Assembly: GCA_036377415.1 (NCBI GenBank)
Contig: DASUYK010000057.1
Coordinates: 1-50,274, forward strand
DNA: 50,274 nucleotides
From: DASUPK01 sp036377415
GTDB lineage: Bacteria > Actinomycetota > Thermoleophilia > Solirubrobacterales > 70-9
Direction: 5' to 3'
Positions 22,911 through 31,291 of this stretch are shown here, piece by piece. Both the position numbers and the translations under genes were made by a program. Numbering within the stretch: position 1 is the first letter of the stretch; the number at the start of each line of letters is the position of its first letter. The notes under the pieces are model-generated. The model was not told the origin of the DNA and did no database searches. It saw only the letters and a program-made list of their open reading frames with translations.

Positions 22911-24709
22911 ACGTCCAGGACCCCGTCGACGGCGAGGACGACCCCACCGGCGACGAGCACGGCGGCCAGAACGCTGCTCGCCCACCGGAGGATCCGGCCT
23001 CCTGGCCCCTCGCTGTCCCACCAGGCCGCCAGCCCGGTCAACAGCGCGGTCCCGATCGCGATCGCGGCGGCAGCGAGGAGGACACCCCGGTCCGCGCCCG
23101 CACCCGTCGCCAGGACCAGCAGGATGGGCCGAGCCACCATGGGGATCGCGACTGGAACGACCGCGGCGCGCCAGCCGGGGAGCGCGGGCTCGGGCGGGGG
23201 CGGTCGCCGGAACAGGTCGGCGACCCCGCCCACTACGGCCACGACCCCCGCGGCGATCCGGAACGAGGGTTCGCTGACGTCGAGCGCCTCGAGCAGCGGA
23301 CCCCCTGCGGCCGCCGCGGCGCAGACGGCGAGCCCGCCGATCAGACCGCCGGCTGCCGCGACGCCGGCAACGGTCCGTGGCGACCGCCCCGCCCGAGGGA
23401 TCCCGAACGCGGCCCGGACCGGGTTGAGCGCCGCGACCAGCACGACGACCCACAACCAGCCCGATGGCGCATCAGCTCCCGAGCTCGACCGCTCGCTTGC
23501 CTCGACGATCGGGATGGTCCGCAGCAGCGCGGCCAATGCGTGCTGCTGGTCGTCCATCCGGGTCTCGCCGTCGCGGAACCAGGCACCCTCGACCCGCTCC
23601 GGCCGGATCGCGCCGGCGGCGTCCTCGCGATCCGCTTGCGCTCTCACGGCCAGTCCGGCGATGCAGGCGGCACGTTCGGCGAGCGCGCCTCGCAGGTCGG
23701 CCAGCCGGGGCTCTTCCTGCGCGGTCAGCCACCACCCGGTGAGGGCCTCGCCGAGCACGCCGTAGCCGCCGCCACGTGGCACGTAGCTGCCGCGGACCAA
23801 CCCACCCCACGGCCCAAGACGCTGGCTCACCCATCGGGCCTGGACGCCGAATAGCTCGGCCTGCCGCCGCGCGTAGTCCAGCTCGTCCTCGGTGAGCGGC
23901 GGGTGGCTGCGTTCGGGGAACTCCACGGTCTCAGCCATGCCGTAGGCAGCCCAGTGATCGCGGATCGGCGGCCAGTGACCCTCGAGATCGTCGCGCGAAG
24001 CCGCCAGGTAGGCGCCGATCCGGCCCGCCGTCTCCCCCCAGCCCTCCCCCGGAAACGCTCGGTGAAGCCCCGCCAGCGCCCAATACGCCTCCCCGGTGAA
24101 GTACTTGGAGTACTCGCCGGCCACCGGCGCCCCGCGTGCCGAGTCGTATGACGCGAGCACCGCACCCGACGGCTCGGTCTGAGCGAGCAGGAAGCGCCCG
24201 AGTCGGCGCAGCACGTCGTCATAGCGCCGATCACCGATGGCCTCCCGGCGGATGACCAGCCCGGCGACCAGCAGCGCGCTCGCCCCCGTGTCGATCTCGC
24301 CCTGAGAAGCGAGCGCGGCCCAGCCATCGCGCTCGAGGAGCCTGTCGAGCGCCCATTCGGTTCCCCGGTCGGCGGAGCGCAACGCTCCCGGCAATCCTGC
24401 CGTGGCGGCCTGGTAGAGGCCCATCGTCACCCCGGCGTGGCGGACCGAGTTGTACTCGGACGAAACCGAGTCGTGATCGCGGTCGTAGAGGTACAGCCAG
24501 GCTCCATCCGTCTCCTGATTGCGGACGAACCAATCGACGGTGGCCTCGGCGGAGCGTCGGAGCTCTCCGGCGCCAACCGACGGGCAGCGCTCCGGTGGCG
24601 CCACCACACCGAAGGCGACGACGATGATCAGCGCCAGGCTCAGGCCAGCCCGCCAGACGCGTGTGCGGGGACGCGGGCCGGAGTCGTCGAGTGTCTCGTC
24701 CGCCGTCAT
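22907..24709 (-). CDS. membrane protein: extracytoplasmic alpha/alpha-toroid domain plus MarC-like domain
   Basis: 600 residues. A transmembrane or signal-anchor helix lies at 20-42. Residues 50-380 are helical-pair repeats typical of alpha/alpha toroids (YNSVRHAGVTMGLYQAA, GASALLVAGLVIRREA, GEAYWALAGLHRAFP, YGVLGEALTGWWLTA), with no confident catalytic set. From about 415 to the end are six hydrophobic segments resembling MarC-family proteins: AALNPVRAAFGIPRA, FRIAAGVVAVVGGVADLF and VVPVAIPMVARPILLVL. Family identity of both halves is from pattern only. The combination is not one I recognise. A -10-like TAGTCT lies at 24748-24753 with a 38-base leader. It is tail-to-tail with glyQS. Confidence 0.75.
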   Translation of the reverse strand: MTADETLDDSGPRPRTRVWRAGLSLALIIVVAFGVVAPPERCPSVGAGELRRSAEATVDWFVRNQETDGAWLYLYDRDHDSVSSEYNSVRHAGVTMGLYQAATAGLPGALRSADRGTEWALDRLLERDGWAALASQGEIDTGASALLVAGLVIRREAIGDRRYDDVLRRLGRFLLAQTEPSGAVLASYDSARGAPVAGEYSKYFTGEAYWALAGLHRAFPGEGWGETAGRIGAYLAASRDDLEGHWPPIRDHWAAYGMAETVEFPERSHPPLTEDELDYARRQAELFGVQARWVSQRLGPWGGLVRGSYVPRGGGYGVLGEALTGWWLTAQEEPRLADLRGALAERAACIAGLAVRAQADREDAAGAIRPERVEGAWFRDGETRMDDQQHALAALLRTIPIVEASERSSSGADAPSGWLWVVVLVAALNPVRAAFGIPRAGRSPRTVAGVAAAGGLIGGLAVCAAAAAGGPLLEALDVSEPSFRIAAGVVAVVGGVADLFRRPPPPEPALPGWRAAVVPVAIPMVARPILLVLATGAGADRGVLLAAAAIAIGTALLTGLAAWWDSEGPGGRILRWASSVLAAVLVAGGVVLAVDGVLDV

Positions 24710-24900
24710 GTCGGCCCGCCCGAGATCATCGCCGGGCGAGAAGCCGAAGACTAGATTCGGTCCATGAGAGAAGGGCGAGGCGGTTCCGCGGAGCCGGTCA
24801 GACTCGCGCGATCGGCGCTGCGATCAGCCCGGCGATCAAGATGCCGCCCATACGTGGCGGGGAGGCCGGGGCGACCCTCCGCCGCATCGAAGGACGGGCC

Positions 24901-25440
24901 TCAGTCGTCGAGCAGCGGGTGGACCAGGCCGTGCTCCGCACAGATCCGCGGCACGCTCTCCATCTCGAACTCGATCCCGTAGCGGGCGCCGAGCTCGTCG
25001 GCGTCGAGCGTGCCGTCCTTCATCCCGGCGTCCCACTCCCTAAAGAAATGCTCGAATCCGGCCGGGGAGATCACCTCGAGGATCCGGCAGGGCTCGTCGC
25101 CTGCGTTCCAAAACGTGTGCCACTGGTCGCGTGGCTTGAATGCGAGCTCGCCGGCCTCTGCGTAGATCAGCTCGTCGCCGAGCAGTGCGCCCATCCGGCC
25201 CGCGAGGACGAAGCTGTACTCGTCCACGCCGTCATGACGGTGAAGGGGCGCGCAGAGCGAGCGCGGCGGGATCGGATGCTCGACAAGTGAGAACCCACCG
25301 CCCGACTCCTCGCCCCAGACGAGGAAGCGGGCATCACAACCGCCGAGTTCGGCGTAATGGCCATCGCGCGGCCCCACCTTCTTTGGCCCCTGGGAGGCGT
25401 CGAAACGCCTCAGTTCCGTTGTCAGCTGCGTGGCGCTCAT
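24901..25440 (-). CDS. cupin-domain protein
   Basis: 179 residues. The cupin motifs are CAPLHRHDGVDEYSFVLAGR (His-x-His region) and WHTFWNAGDEPCRILEVISPAG. Together with GALLGDELIYAEAGELAFKP they form a single small beta-barrel, probably metal-binding. The C-terminal 45 residues (FFREWDAGMKDG...ARYGIEFEMESVP) follow the pattern of cupins related to quercetin-dioxygenase-like proteins. The substrate is unknown. AGG and AGGA elements precede the ATG. It is divergent from a TetR regulator with several operator-like half-sites between them, so it is the likely regulated target. The 190 bp downstream (24710-24900) hold no convincing gene. Confidence 0.85.
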   Translation of the reverse strand: MSATQLTTELRRFDASQGPKKVGPRDGHYAELGGCDARFLVWGEESGGGFSLVEHPIPPRSLCAPLHRHDGVDEYSFVLAGRMGALLGDELIYAEAGELAFKPRDQWHTFWNAGDEPCRILEVISPAGFEHFFREWDAGMKDGTLDADELGARYGIEFEMESVPRICAEHGLVHPLLDD

Positions 25441-25452
25441 CGTGTCCTACCT

Positions 25453-25519
25453 TTCATTGAACGATATTGTGCGATGAACCTAGCACCGTGTGCCGGATGT
25501 GTCAAGATTCATTGCACAG
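25453..25519. promoter_or_regulatory. operator-like half-sites between the cupin and TetR genes
   Basis: TTCATTGAAC (25453-25462), TTGTGCGATGAA (25467-25478, inverted) and TTCATTGCACAG (25508-25519) share the half-site TTCATYGCACA or a part of it. The last two form an inverted pair. Their position in the 80-bp divergent gap fits autoregulation by the adjacent TetR protein and control of the cupin gene. Confidence 0.5.
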
Positions 25520-25521
25520 AA

Positions 25522-26157
25522 ATGTCTAGTGAAAGTACAGCTACACGCAAGCGCGCCTACCGCAAGCGGCGTCGCGCCGCGCTCGAGATGGAGACCCGTC
25601 GGCGAATCACCGAGGCGGCCGTCGATCTCCACGGGAGCGTCGGCCCCGCGCGAACGACGATCCGTGCCGTCGCCGAGCGCGCGGGCGTCCAGCGGGCGAC
25701 GGTGTACCGCCACTTCCCCGACGAAGAGGCACTGTTCGATGCCTGCTCATCGCACTGGATCGGTCAGCATCCTCTGCCGGATCCCGCCGCCTGGGAGGCG
25801 ATCGACGATCCCGAAGAGCGCCTGCGGGCCGCGTTGCGCGAGCTCTATGCGTGGTACGAGAGGGGCGAGTACATGCTCGAGAAGACGACGCGCGACGTCG
25901 AGCTCGTCCCGGCGCTGCGCCCCGCCATGGAGGCCTTCGGCACCTGGTTCGAGGCGGCGACCGCTGCGCTCGTCCGTGGCCGGCCCGAGCGCGGAGCGCG
26001 CCGCCGCCGCGTTCGCGGAGCAATCGGACACGCTCTGGCTTTCGATACCTGGCGCTCCCTCGTGCACCGGCAGGACCTGACCACGCCCGAGGCCGTCGAA
26101 CTGATGGCGAACTTCGCCGCGGGCGCGGGTGAGGCAACGTCGAGCCGTAGCACCTAG
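25522..26157 (+). CDS. TetR-family regulator, divergent from the cupin gene
   Basis: 211 residues from the ATG at 25522; an in-frame ATG at 25474 lies inside the operator region and is less likely. The N-terminus is very basic (KRAYRKRRRAALEMETRRR). The helix-turn-helix spans about 25-70: ITEAAVDLHGSVGPARTTI, RAVAERAGVQRATVYRHF, PDEEALFDACSSHW. The C-terminal ligand domain is family-variable. It probably represses its own promoter and the cupin gene in response to an unknown small molecule. Confidence 0.9.
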   Translation: MSSESTATRKRAYRKRRRAALEMETRRRITEAAVDLHGSVGPARTTIRAVAERAGVQRATVYRHFPDEEALFDACSSHWIGQHPLPDPAAWEAIDDPEERLRAALRELYAWYERGEYMLEKTTRDVELVPALRPAMEAFGTWFEAATAALVRGRPERGARRRRVRGAIGHALAFDTWRSLVHRQDLTTPEAVELMANFAAGAGEATSSRST

Positions 26158-26218
26158 CTCGCCACCTGGACACGATGCTGGCCCCCTGCTCAACGCTCGA
26201 CCCGCCGTCGAGGAGCCG

Positions 26219-26881
26219 CTATCCGGCCCAGCGCTCGCCCCGGCTCAGCCGCTCCTGGCCCACCCAGGCGAAGTTCATCGCGATCTGGAGGACCTCCTCC
26301 CGTGGGATGTCCCGGTGGAGATCCCACCAGTCGGCGAGCGACTGCATCGCCCCGACGAGCTGCTGGGCGATCATCTCGACCGTCTGCGGCATGTTCGGGA
26401 CATCGAGTCCCTTCGCCGCCGCCTCCTCGCTCATCAGCTGGACGATCGCGGCGGCCACCTCATCCCGAAGGCGGTCGAGCCGGACCGAGACGTCGGGATC
26501 GTCCGAGTTGCGGAACATGATCCGCCACGCCCCCCTGCGCTCCTCGACGAAGCCGAAGAACGCCTCGAGTCCGGCGCGCATCCTCGCCTCACCCGGCTCC
26601 GCGGCCGCCACCGCACCGCTGATCCGCTCGACGAGCTCGTGGACGTGCATCTCGAGCATCGCGACGTAGAGCTCCCGTTTTGAGGAGAAGTGCTCATAGA
26701 GGAGCGCCTTCGAGACGCCCGCGCGCTCCGCGACCGCGTCGAGGGAGGTCTGGTGAAAGCCGCCCTCGGCGAACGCGCCCCGGGCGGCGTCGAGGATCGC
26801 CTCGCGACGGGCGGGGGCGGACATCCTCGCGCGGGTGAGGCGCTCGGCGCCACGGGTATTGCGCTCGGTGATGGGCGTCAC
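26219..26881 (-). CDS. TetR-family regulator, divergent from the R2lox-SCP2 gene
   Basis: 220 residues from the GTG at 26881; an ATG at 26824 would give a 201-residue protein and is a real alternative. The helix-turn-helix is REAILDAARGAFAEGGFHQ, TSLDAVAERAGVSKALLYEH FSSK. The C-terminal domain (FFGFVEERRGAWRIMFRNSD) resembles the TetR group that senses acyl or lipophilic ligands, which is only suggestive. A palindrome begins 16 bp before the GTG, and the divergent oxidase gene is the evident target. The two TetR genes at 25.5 and 26.9 kb are convergent, 61 bp apart. Confidence 0.9.
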   Translation of the reverse strand: MTPITERNTRGAERLTRARMSAPARREAILDAARGAFAEGGFHQTSLDAVAERAGVSKALLYEHFSSKRELYVAMLEMHVHELVERISGAVAAAEPGEARMRAGLEAFFGFVEERRGAWRIMFRNSDDPDVSVRLDRLRDEVAAAIVQLMSEEAAAKGLDVPNMPQTVEMIAQQLVGAMQSLADWWDLHRDIPREEVLQIAMNFAWVGQERLSRGERWAG

Positions 26882-26896
26882 GTTCTCGATCCAGGC

Positions 26897-26922
26897 TAAC
26901 TAACTGACTAGTCAGTCAATTA
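26897..26922. promoter_or_regulatory. 26-bp TetR-type operator
   Basis: The core ACTGACTAGTCAGT is a perfect 14-bp palindrome centred at 26909/26910. Extended to 26 bp, 11 of 13 positions are symmetric. It lies between the divergent TetR and R2lox-SCP2 starts and overlaps the likely promoter (TACTAT at 26921-26926), an ideal repressor position. Confidence 0.8.
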
Positions 26923-26957
26923 CTATACGGACGGACAGCACGGACCAGGAGGCAACG

Positions 26958-28244
26958 ATGTCGCTCGCGCAGCAGAACCTCGCCGCACAGATCAGCTACG
27001 AGGACCTCTACCGCCGCTGGGAGGAGGGGAACTGGAGCGCCACCGAGATCGACTTCTCGAAGGACCGCGCCGGCTGGGAGTCGCTCACCGAGATCCAGCG
27101 CCGCTCAGGCCTGTGGCTCTATTCGATGTTCCTCTACGGCGAGGACGCCGTCACCGACGGCCTCTCGCCCTACATCGACGCGGCGCCGAAGGAGGAGCAG
27201 AAGTACTTCCTCGCCACCCAGCAGGTCGACGAGGCGCGCCACTCCGTCTTCTTTCACCGCTTCTTCAAGGAGGCGATCGGGGCCGGCGACAGCATCGCGG
27301 AGACCCTCGCCTCCACCCACCCCCACCTCGGCTGGGGCTACCGCGGCGTCTTCGGGCGGCTCGAGACGATGTTCGACGAGCTCCGCCGGGACAGCTCGCT
27401 GCCGAACTTCGCCCGGGCGATCACGCTCTACCACATGATCATCGAGGCCTCGATGGCGCAGCCGGCCCAGCACTTCATCGAGGACTTCTTCGCGAAGGCG
27501 GGATCGATGCCCGGATTCAGCTCCGGGATGGAGAAGGTCTCGCGCGACGAGCAGCGCCACATCGGCTTCGGGGTGAAGGTCCTCTCCGAGCTGTTCGCCG
27601 AATCGGACGAGTGCAAGGAGGCCGCGTCCGAGATCCTCCGCGAGATCCTCCCCTACACGCTCGCGGTGATGGTGCCGCCGGGCTGGGACGAGCGATACAC
27701 GACCGAGTACGGATTCAGGCTCGAGGACATCTACGCGTTCGGGATGCGCTCGGTGGAGATGAAGTGGAGGGTCACCGGCTACCCGCTCGAAGATCACCCG
27801 CCCGGGATCTATCCCTTCGATCCCGAGATGCCGCACGAGGAGCGCGCCGCGCGCCAGATCAAGCTCCTCCGCGCCGGCGTACTCGGCGAGCCGAACGGCA
27901 AGCCGCAGGTCGATCCGGAGGTCGAGCGGATCCTGTTCGAGGTGATCGCGCGGTCGGCGCACACCGACGCGGTGGACGGGCCGGTGACGATCCAGTGGAG
28001 GTTCGAGGACGCGGAGCCCTGGCACGTGCGGATCGACAACGGGTCGACCAGCGCGGTCCCGGGAGTTGCCGAGCGGGCCGATGTCACGCTGAGGACGACC
28101 TGGGCGGACTGGGTCGACGTGGCGACCCGTGGCCACGACGCCCGGCGGGCGATGCTCCGGCGGAAGATCCGCCCGCGCGGCTCGCTCCGCCAGCTGGCCC
28201 GGATGCCGAAGATCTTCCCGCCGCGCCCGTCGCCTATTGAGTAG
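26958..28244 (+). CDS. R2-like ligand-binding oxidase (R2lox-type) fused to an SCP2 domain
   Basis: 428 residues, AGGAGG before the ATG. The ferritin-like helical domain (1-290) carries a full dinuclear metal set: Glu62 (YGEDAV), Glu92 and His95 (DEARH), Glu163 (MIIEAS), Glu198 and His201 (DEQRH). Spacings of the last three match R2lox proteins of Mycobacterium and Geobacillus. Val65 (Glu62+3) and Tyr158 (Glu163-5) occupy the positions of the Val-Tyr pair that becomes ether-crosslinked in those Mn/Fe enzymes. Residues about 305-425 are an SCP2 sterol-carrier-like domain (VTIQWRFEDAEPWHVRIDNG, ADVTLRTTWADWVDVATRG). The likely role is oxidation of a lipid held by the SCP2 part. It is controlled by the divergent TetR. 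Confidence 0.85.
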   Translation: MSLAQQNLAAQISYEDLYRRWEEGNWSATEIDFSKDRAGWESLTEIQRRSGLWLYSMFLYGEDAVTDGLSPYIDAAPKEEQKYFLATQQVDEARHSVFFHRFFKEAIGAGDSIAETLASTHPHLGWGYRGVFGRLETMFDELRRDSSLPNFARAITLYHMIIEASMAQPAQHFIEDFFAKAGSMPGFSSGMEKVSRDEQRHIGFGVKVLSELFAESDECKEAASEILREILPYTLAVMVPPGWDERYTTEYGFRLEDIYAFGMRSVEMKWRVTGYPLEDHPPGIYPFDPEMPHEERAARQIKLLRAGVLGEPNGKPQVDPEVERILFEVIARSAHTDAVDGPVTIQWRFEDAEPWHVRIDNGSTSAVPGVAERADVTLRTTWADWVDVATRGHDARRAMLRRKIRPRGSLRQLARMPKIFPPRPSPIE

Positions 28245-28253
28245 TCATTGAGT

Positions 28254-28277
28254 CGGCGGCGGTGTTCGTGGCCGCCG
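28254..28277. terminator. hairpin between convergent genes
   Basis: CGGCGGC (28254-28260) and GCCGCCG (28271-28277) form a 7-bp perfect stem with a 10-base loop, 10 bases past the R2lox-SCP2 stop and 16 before the SHOCT-gene stop. No T-run follows on either side, so it may act in both directions with help from Rho. Confidence 0.5.
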
Positions 28278-28292
28278 TTGATGGCGAAGCCG

Positions 28293-28781
28293 TCATTCCC
28301 CCAGCAATCGGCGCTTTTGGGCTTCGAACTCAGCGTCGGTGATCCGGCCGGCGTCGCGCTCGTTCGCGAGGCGCTCGACGACCGCAAGCGGATCCTGCTT
28401 CGGGGCGGAGATCCCCCCGCCGAACCCGCCGGCGTCCGGGATCTTCAACCCCGCGCCGGCCAGCACGGACAGCAGGGCGTCCCGGAGCCCCGGCACCTGC
28501 GACGCGTCGATCGTCTGCCCCTGCCGGTCTGGGTCGATGCCGTGCTCGCGCAGAACCCGCTCGACCTGCTCCCGGTGCCCGCTGCCGCGAAGGTCAATCG
28601 TCTCGGACGTGGTCTCCACGTGCGCGTCGGCGCCGAGCGTGCTCGTCCAGCCCGCCTCGCCCATCGAGACGCTCTGTGAGTCGGGGATCGCGGACCCGCG
28701 GACCGCCGCCTCGAACTCCGGGGTCCCAGGCTTCGGAATCGCATCCTCGTCACCGCGCCGCAGAAATCCGAACAGGCCCAT
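28293..28781 (-). CDS. SHOCT-domain protein
   Basis: 162 residues from MGLFGFLRRGDED; an earlier in-frame start would add 13 Arg-rich residues without family character. The C-terminal 32 residues, DPLAVVERLANERDAGRIT, DAEFEAQKRRLLGE, are a clear SHOCT helix-hairpin, an oligomerisation module often found in phage and membrane-associated proteins. The middle (residues 30-125) contains GMP-free alpha/beta-like sequence (VERVLREHGIDPDRQGQTID, PGLRDALLSVLAGAGL) and a Gly-rich linker. The function is unknown. The 171 bp upstream (28782-28952) contain only a 28-codon frame I do not accept as a gene. Confidence 0.8.
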   Translation of the reverse strand: MGLFGFLRRGDEDAIPKPGTPEFEAAVRGSAIPDSQSVSMGEAGWTSTLGADAHVETTSETIDLRGSGHREQVERVLREHGIDPDRQGQTIDASQVPGLRDALLSVLAGAGLKIPDAGGFGGGISAPKQDPLAVVERLANERDAGRITDAEFEAQKRRLLGE

Positions 28782-28952
28782 GATCAAACGGGTTGCGCCT
28801 CGGCTTCGCCCGCGGCGCACCCTCGCATGATCCTACGCTCCCGCCTCGTCCGCTGCGGATTCGGAGCCGGGCTGCTCGACGCAGGAGTTCACCTTCAGGT
28901 CCACCGGGGCGATCGCCACCCGGGATCCACCGTGCTGAAGACGGCGGTGAAC

Positions 28953-31205
28953 CTAGGCCCGCGCCGGCTCGGGCCGGCGATCCGGGCTCGCCGGCTCCGG
29001 TGCACCGCCCTCCAATCCGACGTGAGGCAGGATCCGGTCGAGCCATCTCGGCAGCCACCAGTTCCAGCGACCGAGCAGCTGCATCGCCGCCGGAACCAGG
29101 ATCAGGCGCACGAGCGTCGCGTCGATCGCGATCGCGACCGCGTTCCCGAGCCCGAGCTGCTTGATCGAGGGAACGCCGGTGAGGACGAAGACCCCGAACA
29201 CGCTCACCATGATCAGCGCAGCCGAGCTGATCACCTGCGCGCTGCTCGCGAGTCCCTCTGCGACCGCCCGCCGGTTGTCGCCGTGGAGGTCGTATCGCTC
29301 CTTGATCCTGGACAGCAGAAAGACCTCGTAGTCCATCGAGAGGCCGAAGACCACTGCGAGGACGAGCGGGGGTGTCAGGGTGTCCAGCGCTCCGAGGCTC
29401 TCGAACCCGAGGAAGCCATCGAGCCAGCCCCACTGGAAGACGACGATCAGCACCCCGTAGGCGGCCCCGATCGAGAGCAGGTTCATCAGCACGGCCTTCA
29501 GCGGAAGGACGATCGAGCGGAGCATCAGCATCAGGACGACGTACGAGAACGCGAGGACGAAGACGATGATCTTCCAGATCGAGCCGTTGATCTGATCGCG
29601 CGTGTCGACCACCCTCGCCGGCTCCCCCCCGACGTCGACGGTGGCCACCGACGCGAGCACTGAGGCGGGCACCGTCCGATCGCGGAGCCGGGCGACCAGG
29701 TCGAGCGACGCCTGGGACTCCGCCGCCTCCGCCTTGGTCGCGATGTCGATCAACGCCTGATCTCCTCTCTCGACCGGCGGGGCAACGCCCTTCACCTCAG
29801 GATCGGCGGCGGCGAGCCGTGAGAAGTCGGCGAGCGCCGCCGCGTTCGCCCGATCGGAGGGGGTCCCCTCGTCGAAGGTGGCGAGCACCCTGACCGGATC
29901 GGCACCACCCCCGCTCACCCTCGCGGCGAGCTCGGTCCCAACCCGGGCGTCGCTTTCCTGGTCGAACTGCCTGATCGCTCCGTTTCCCGTCTTCATGCTC
30001 AGCACCGGGATCGCCATCGTGAGGAGGATCGCGCTGACGGCGACGACCGAGACCACGGGCCGGCGCATCACGGCGTAGGTCCATCGCTGCCAGAAAGTCA
30101 CCCGGTTGGGATTGGTGGAGCCCCTCCGGCGCGGCCGTCGCCAGAGCCGCCGGAATGCCGAGAGGACCCTCCAGGCGATCCCGCCAGCCTCGACCCGGTG
30201 GCCGAGGATCCGGATCAGGGAAGGGAGCAGGGTGACGGCGACGAGGATCGCAATCGCGACGACGATCATCGCGCCGAGCGCCATCGAGCGCAACGCCTGG
30301 TTCTCCACCATCCAGAGCCCGGCCAGCGAGATGATCACGGCGAGCCCGGAGAAGGTCACCGCGACCCCCGAGGTGGCGAGCGCCTCGGCCCGCGCAGCGG
30401 CCGACCCGTTTCCGGCGCGAACCGACTCGCGGAAGCGGGCGAGGATGAAGAGGGAGTAGTCGACGGCGACGCCGATCCCCAGCATCGAGGCCATGTTGGT
30501 GACGAACACCGACATCTCCATCTGCTGGGAGAGGAGGTAGATGATCGCCCCGGTCACGGTCACGGCGACGGCGCCGAGGGCGAGCGGGAGGGACGCGGCC
30601 GCGAGCGATCCAAACACCGCGATCAGGATCAGGGCGACGATCGGGAAGCCCTGGATCTCGGCGGTCTCCAGATCCTCCCTGGAGACCTCCGACAGCGCCG
30701 CCCACATCGCGGGCTGGCCGACGAGGTAAGGCGTCACCCCGTCGAGCGAGTCACCGGGCGCGATTCGATCCCGGATGTCAGCGGCGGTGTCGACGAGCTC
30801 GTCAGCGTCACCCGCGGTCTCGATCGGAACGATCGCCGCCTGCCCGGCGGCGAGCTGGGCCTTCGCGCTTCGCGCGCCCTCGGGCGGCAGGGTCGCCTCG
30901 GCGGTCGCGGCGACCTCGATCGCGACCTGGTCGACCGCCGCGCTCGCCTGCTCAGGGGTCGCCCCTGCGGCCGGCTCGAAGACGAGCGCGAGACGGCCCC
31001 CCTGCTGCGCGGCGAACTCCTTCGCGGTGGCCGTCTCCACCGCCTCCGACTCGCTGCCGGGGGCGTCGAACCCGCCGCCGCTCAGATGCTCGGTCTGCTT
31101 CGCAGCCATCGGCGCCGCGACGATCACGGTGATCACCCAGGCCGCGACGACCCACCACCGTCGGCGAGCCAGGAACCCCGCCAGGCTGGCCATGAACGAC
31201 CTCAC
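28953..31205 (-). CDS. MMPL-family RND transporter
   Basis: 750 residues from the GTG at 31205, which has GAGAGG eight bases upstream; the ATG at 31193 is an alternative. A transmembrane helix near the start (WWVVAAWVITVIVAAPMAAK) is followed by an extracytoplasmic loop, five more helices (GFPIVALILIAVFGSLAAA, MASMLGIGVAVDYSLFILAR), then a second loop and six helices (VFGLSMDYEVFLLSRIKERY). The duplicated GxxxDY motifs (VAVDYS, LSMDYE) are the proton-relay Asp-Tyr pairs of MMPL proteins. It probably exports lipids or hydrophobic drugs. It is downstream of, and likely repressed by, the TetR gene at 31292, with a palindrome between them. Confidence 0.94.
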   Translation of the reverse strand: MRSFMASLAGFLARRRWWVVAAWVITVIVAAPMAAKQTEHLSGGGFDAPGSESEAVETATAKEFAAQQGGRLALVFEPAAGATPEQASAAVDQVAIEVAATAEATLPPEGARSAKAQLAAGQAAIVPIETAGDADELVDTAADIRDRIAPGDSLDGVTPYLVGQPAMWAALSEVSREDLETAEIQGFPIVALILIAVFGSLAAASLPLALGAVAVTVTGAIIYLLSQQMEMSVFVTNMASMLGIGVAVDYSLFILARFRESVRAGNGSAAARAEALATSGVAVTFSGLAVIISLAGLWMVENQALRSMALGAMIVVAIAILVAVTLLPSLIRILGHRVEAGGIAWRVLSAFRRLWRRPRRRGSTNPNRVTFWQRWTYAVMRRPVVSVVAVSAILLTMAIPVLSMKTGNGAIRQFDQESDARVGTELAARVSGGGADPVRVLATFDEGTPSDRANAAALADFSRLAAADPEVKGVAPPVERGDQALIDIATKAEAAESQASLDLVARLRDRTVPASVLASVATVDVGGEPARVVDTRDQINGSIWKIIVFVLAFSYVVLMLMLRSIVLPLKAVLMNLLSIGAAYGVLIVVFQWGWLDGFLGFESLGALDTLTPPLVLAVVFGLSMDYEVFLLSRIKERYDLHGDNRRAVAEGLASSAQVISSAALIMVSVFGVFVLTGVPSIKQLGLGNAVAIAIDATLVRLILVPAAMQLLGRWNWWLPRWLDRILPHVGLEGGAPEPASPDRRPEPARA

Positions 31206-31224
31206 GTGATCCTCTCGTCTCGCA

Positions 31225-31242
31225 ACTGGCTGCACAGCCAGT
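31225..31242. promoter_or_regulatory. operator-like palindrome before the MMPL gene
   Basis: ACTGGCTGCACAGCCAGT has perfect 8-bp arms around a CA spacer; extended by four bases each side, 11 of 12 positions pair. It lies about 20 bp before the MMPL start and 50 bp after the TetR stop, so the TetR protein may control the transporter from an internal promoter. Confidence 0.65.
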
Positions 31243-31291
31243 CGCGTCCGCGCAGTATGCAGCGGCGGCTATTAGCGAAGTGTGACGCGGA

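Noticed and set aside
24780..24850. Minus-strand 17-codon hydrophobic peptide (MGGILIAGLIAAPIARV)
   Set aside because: It is too short, has no ribosome-binding site, and chance hydrophobic runs are common in GC-rich DNA.
24764..24982. Plus-strand 72-codon frame after a TAGATT hexamer
   Set aside because: It overlaps the 3' part of the cupin gene on the other strand and has an Arg/Ser-rich composition without conserved pattern.
28833..28919. Minus-strand 28-codon frame (VAIAPVDLKVNSC...) between the MMPL and SHOCT genes
   Set aside because: It is short and has no Shine-Dalgarno or promoter-like hexamer at the right distance; kept only as a note in case relatives conserve it.
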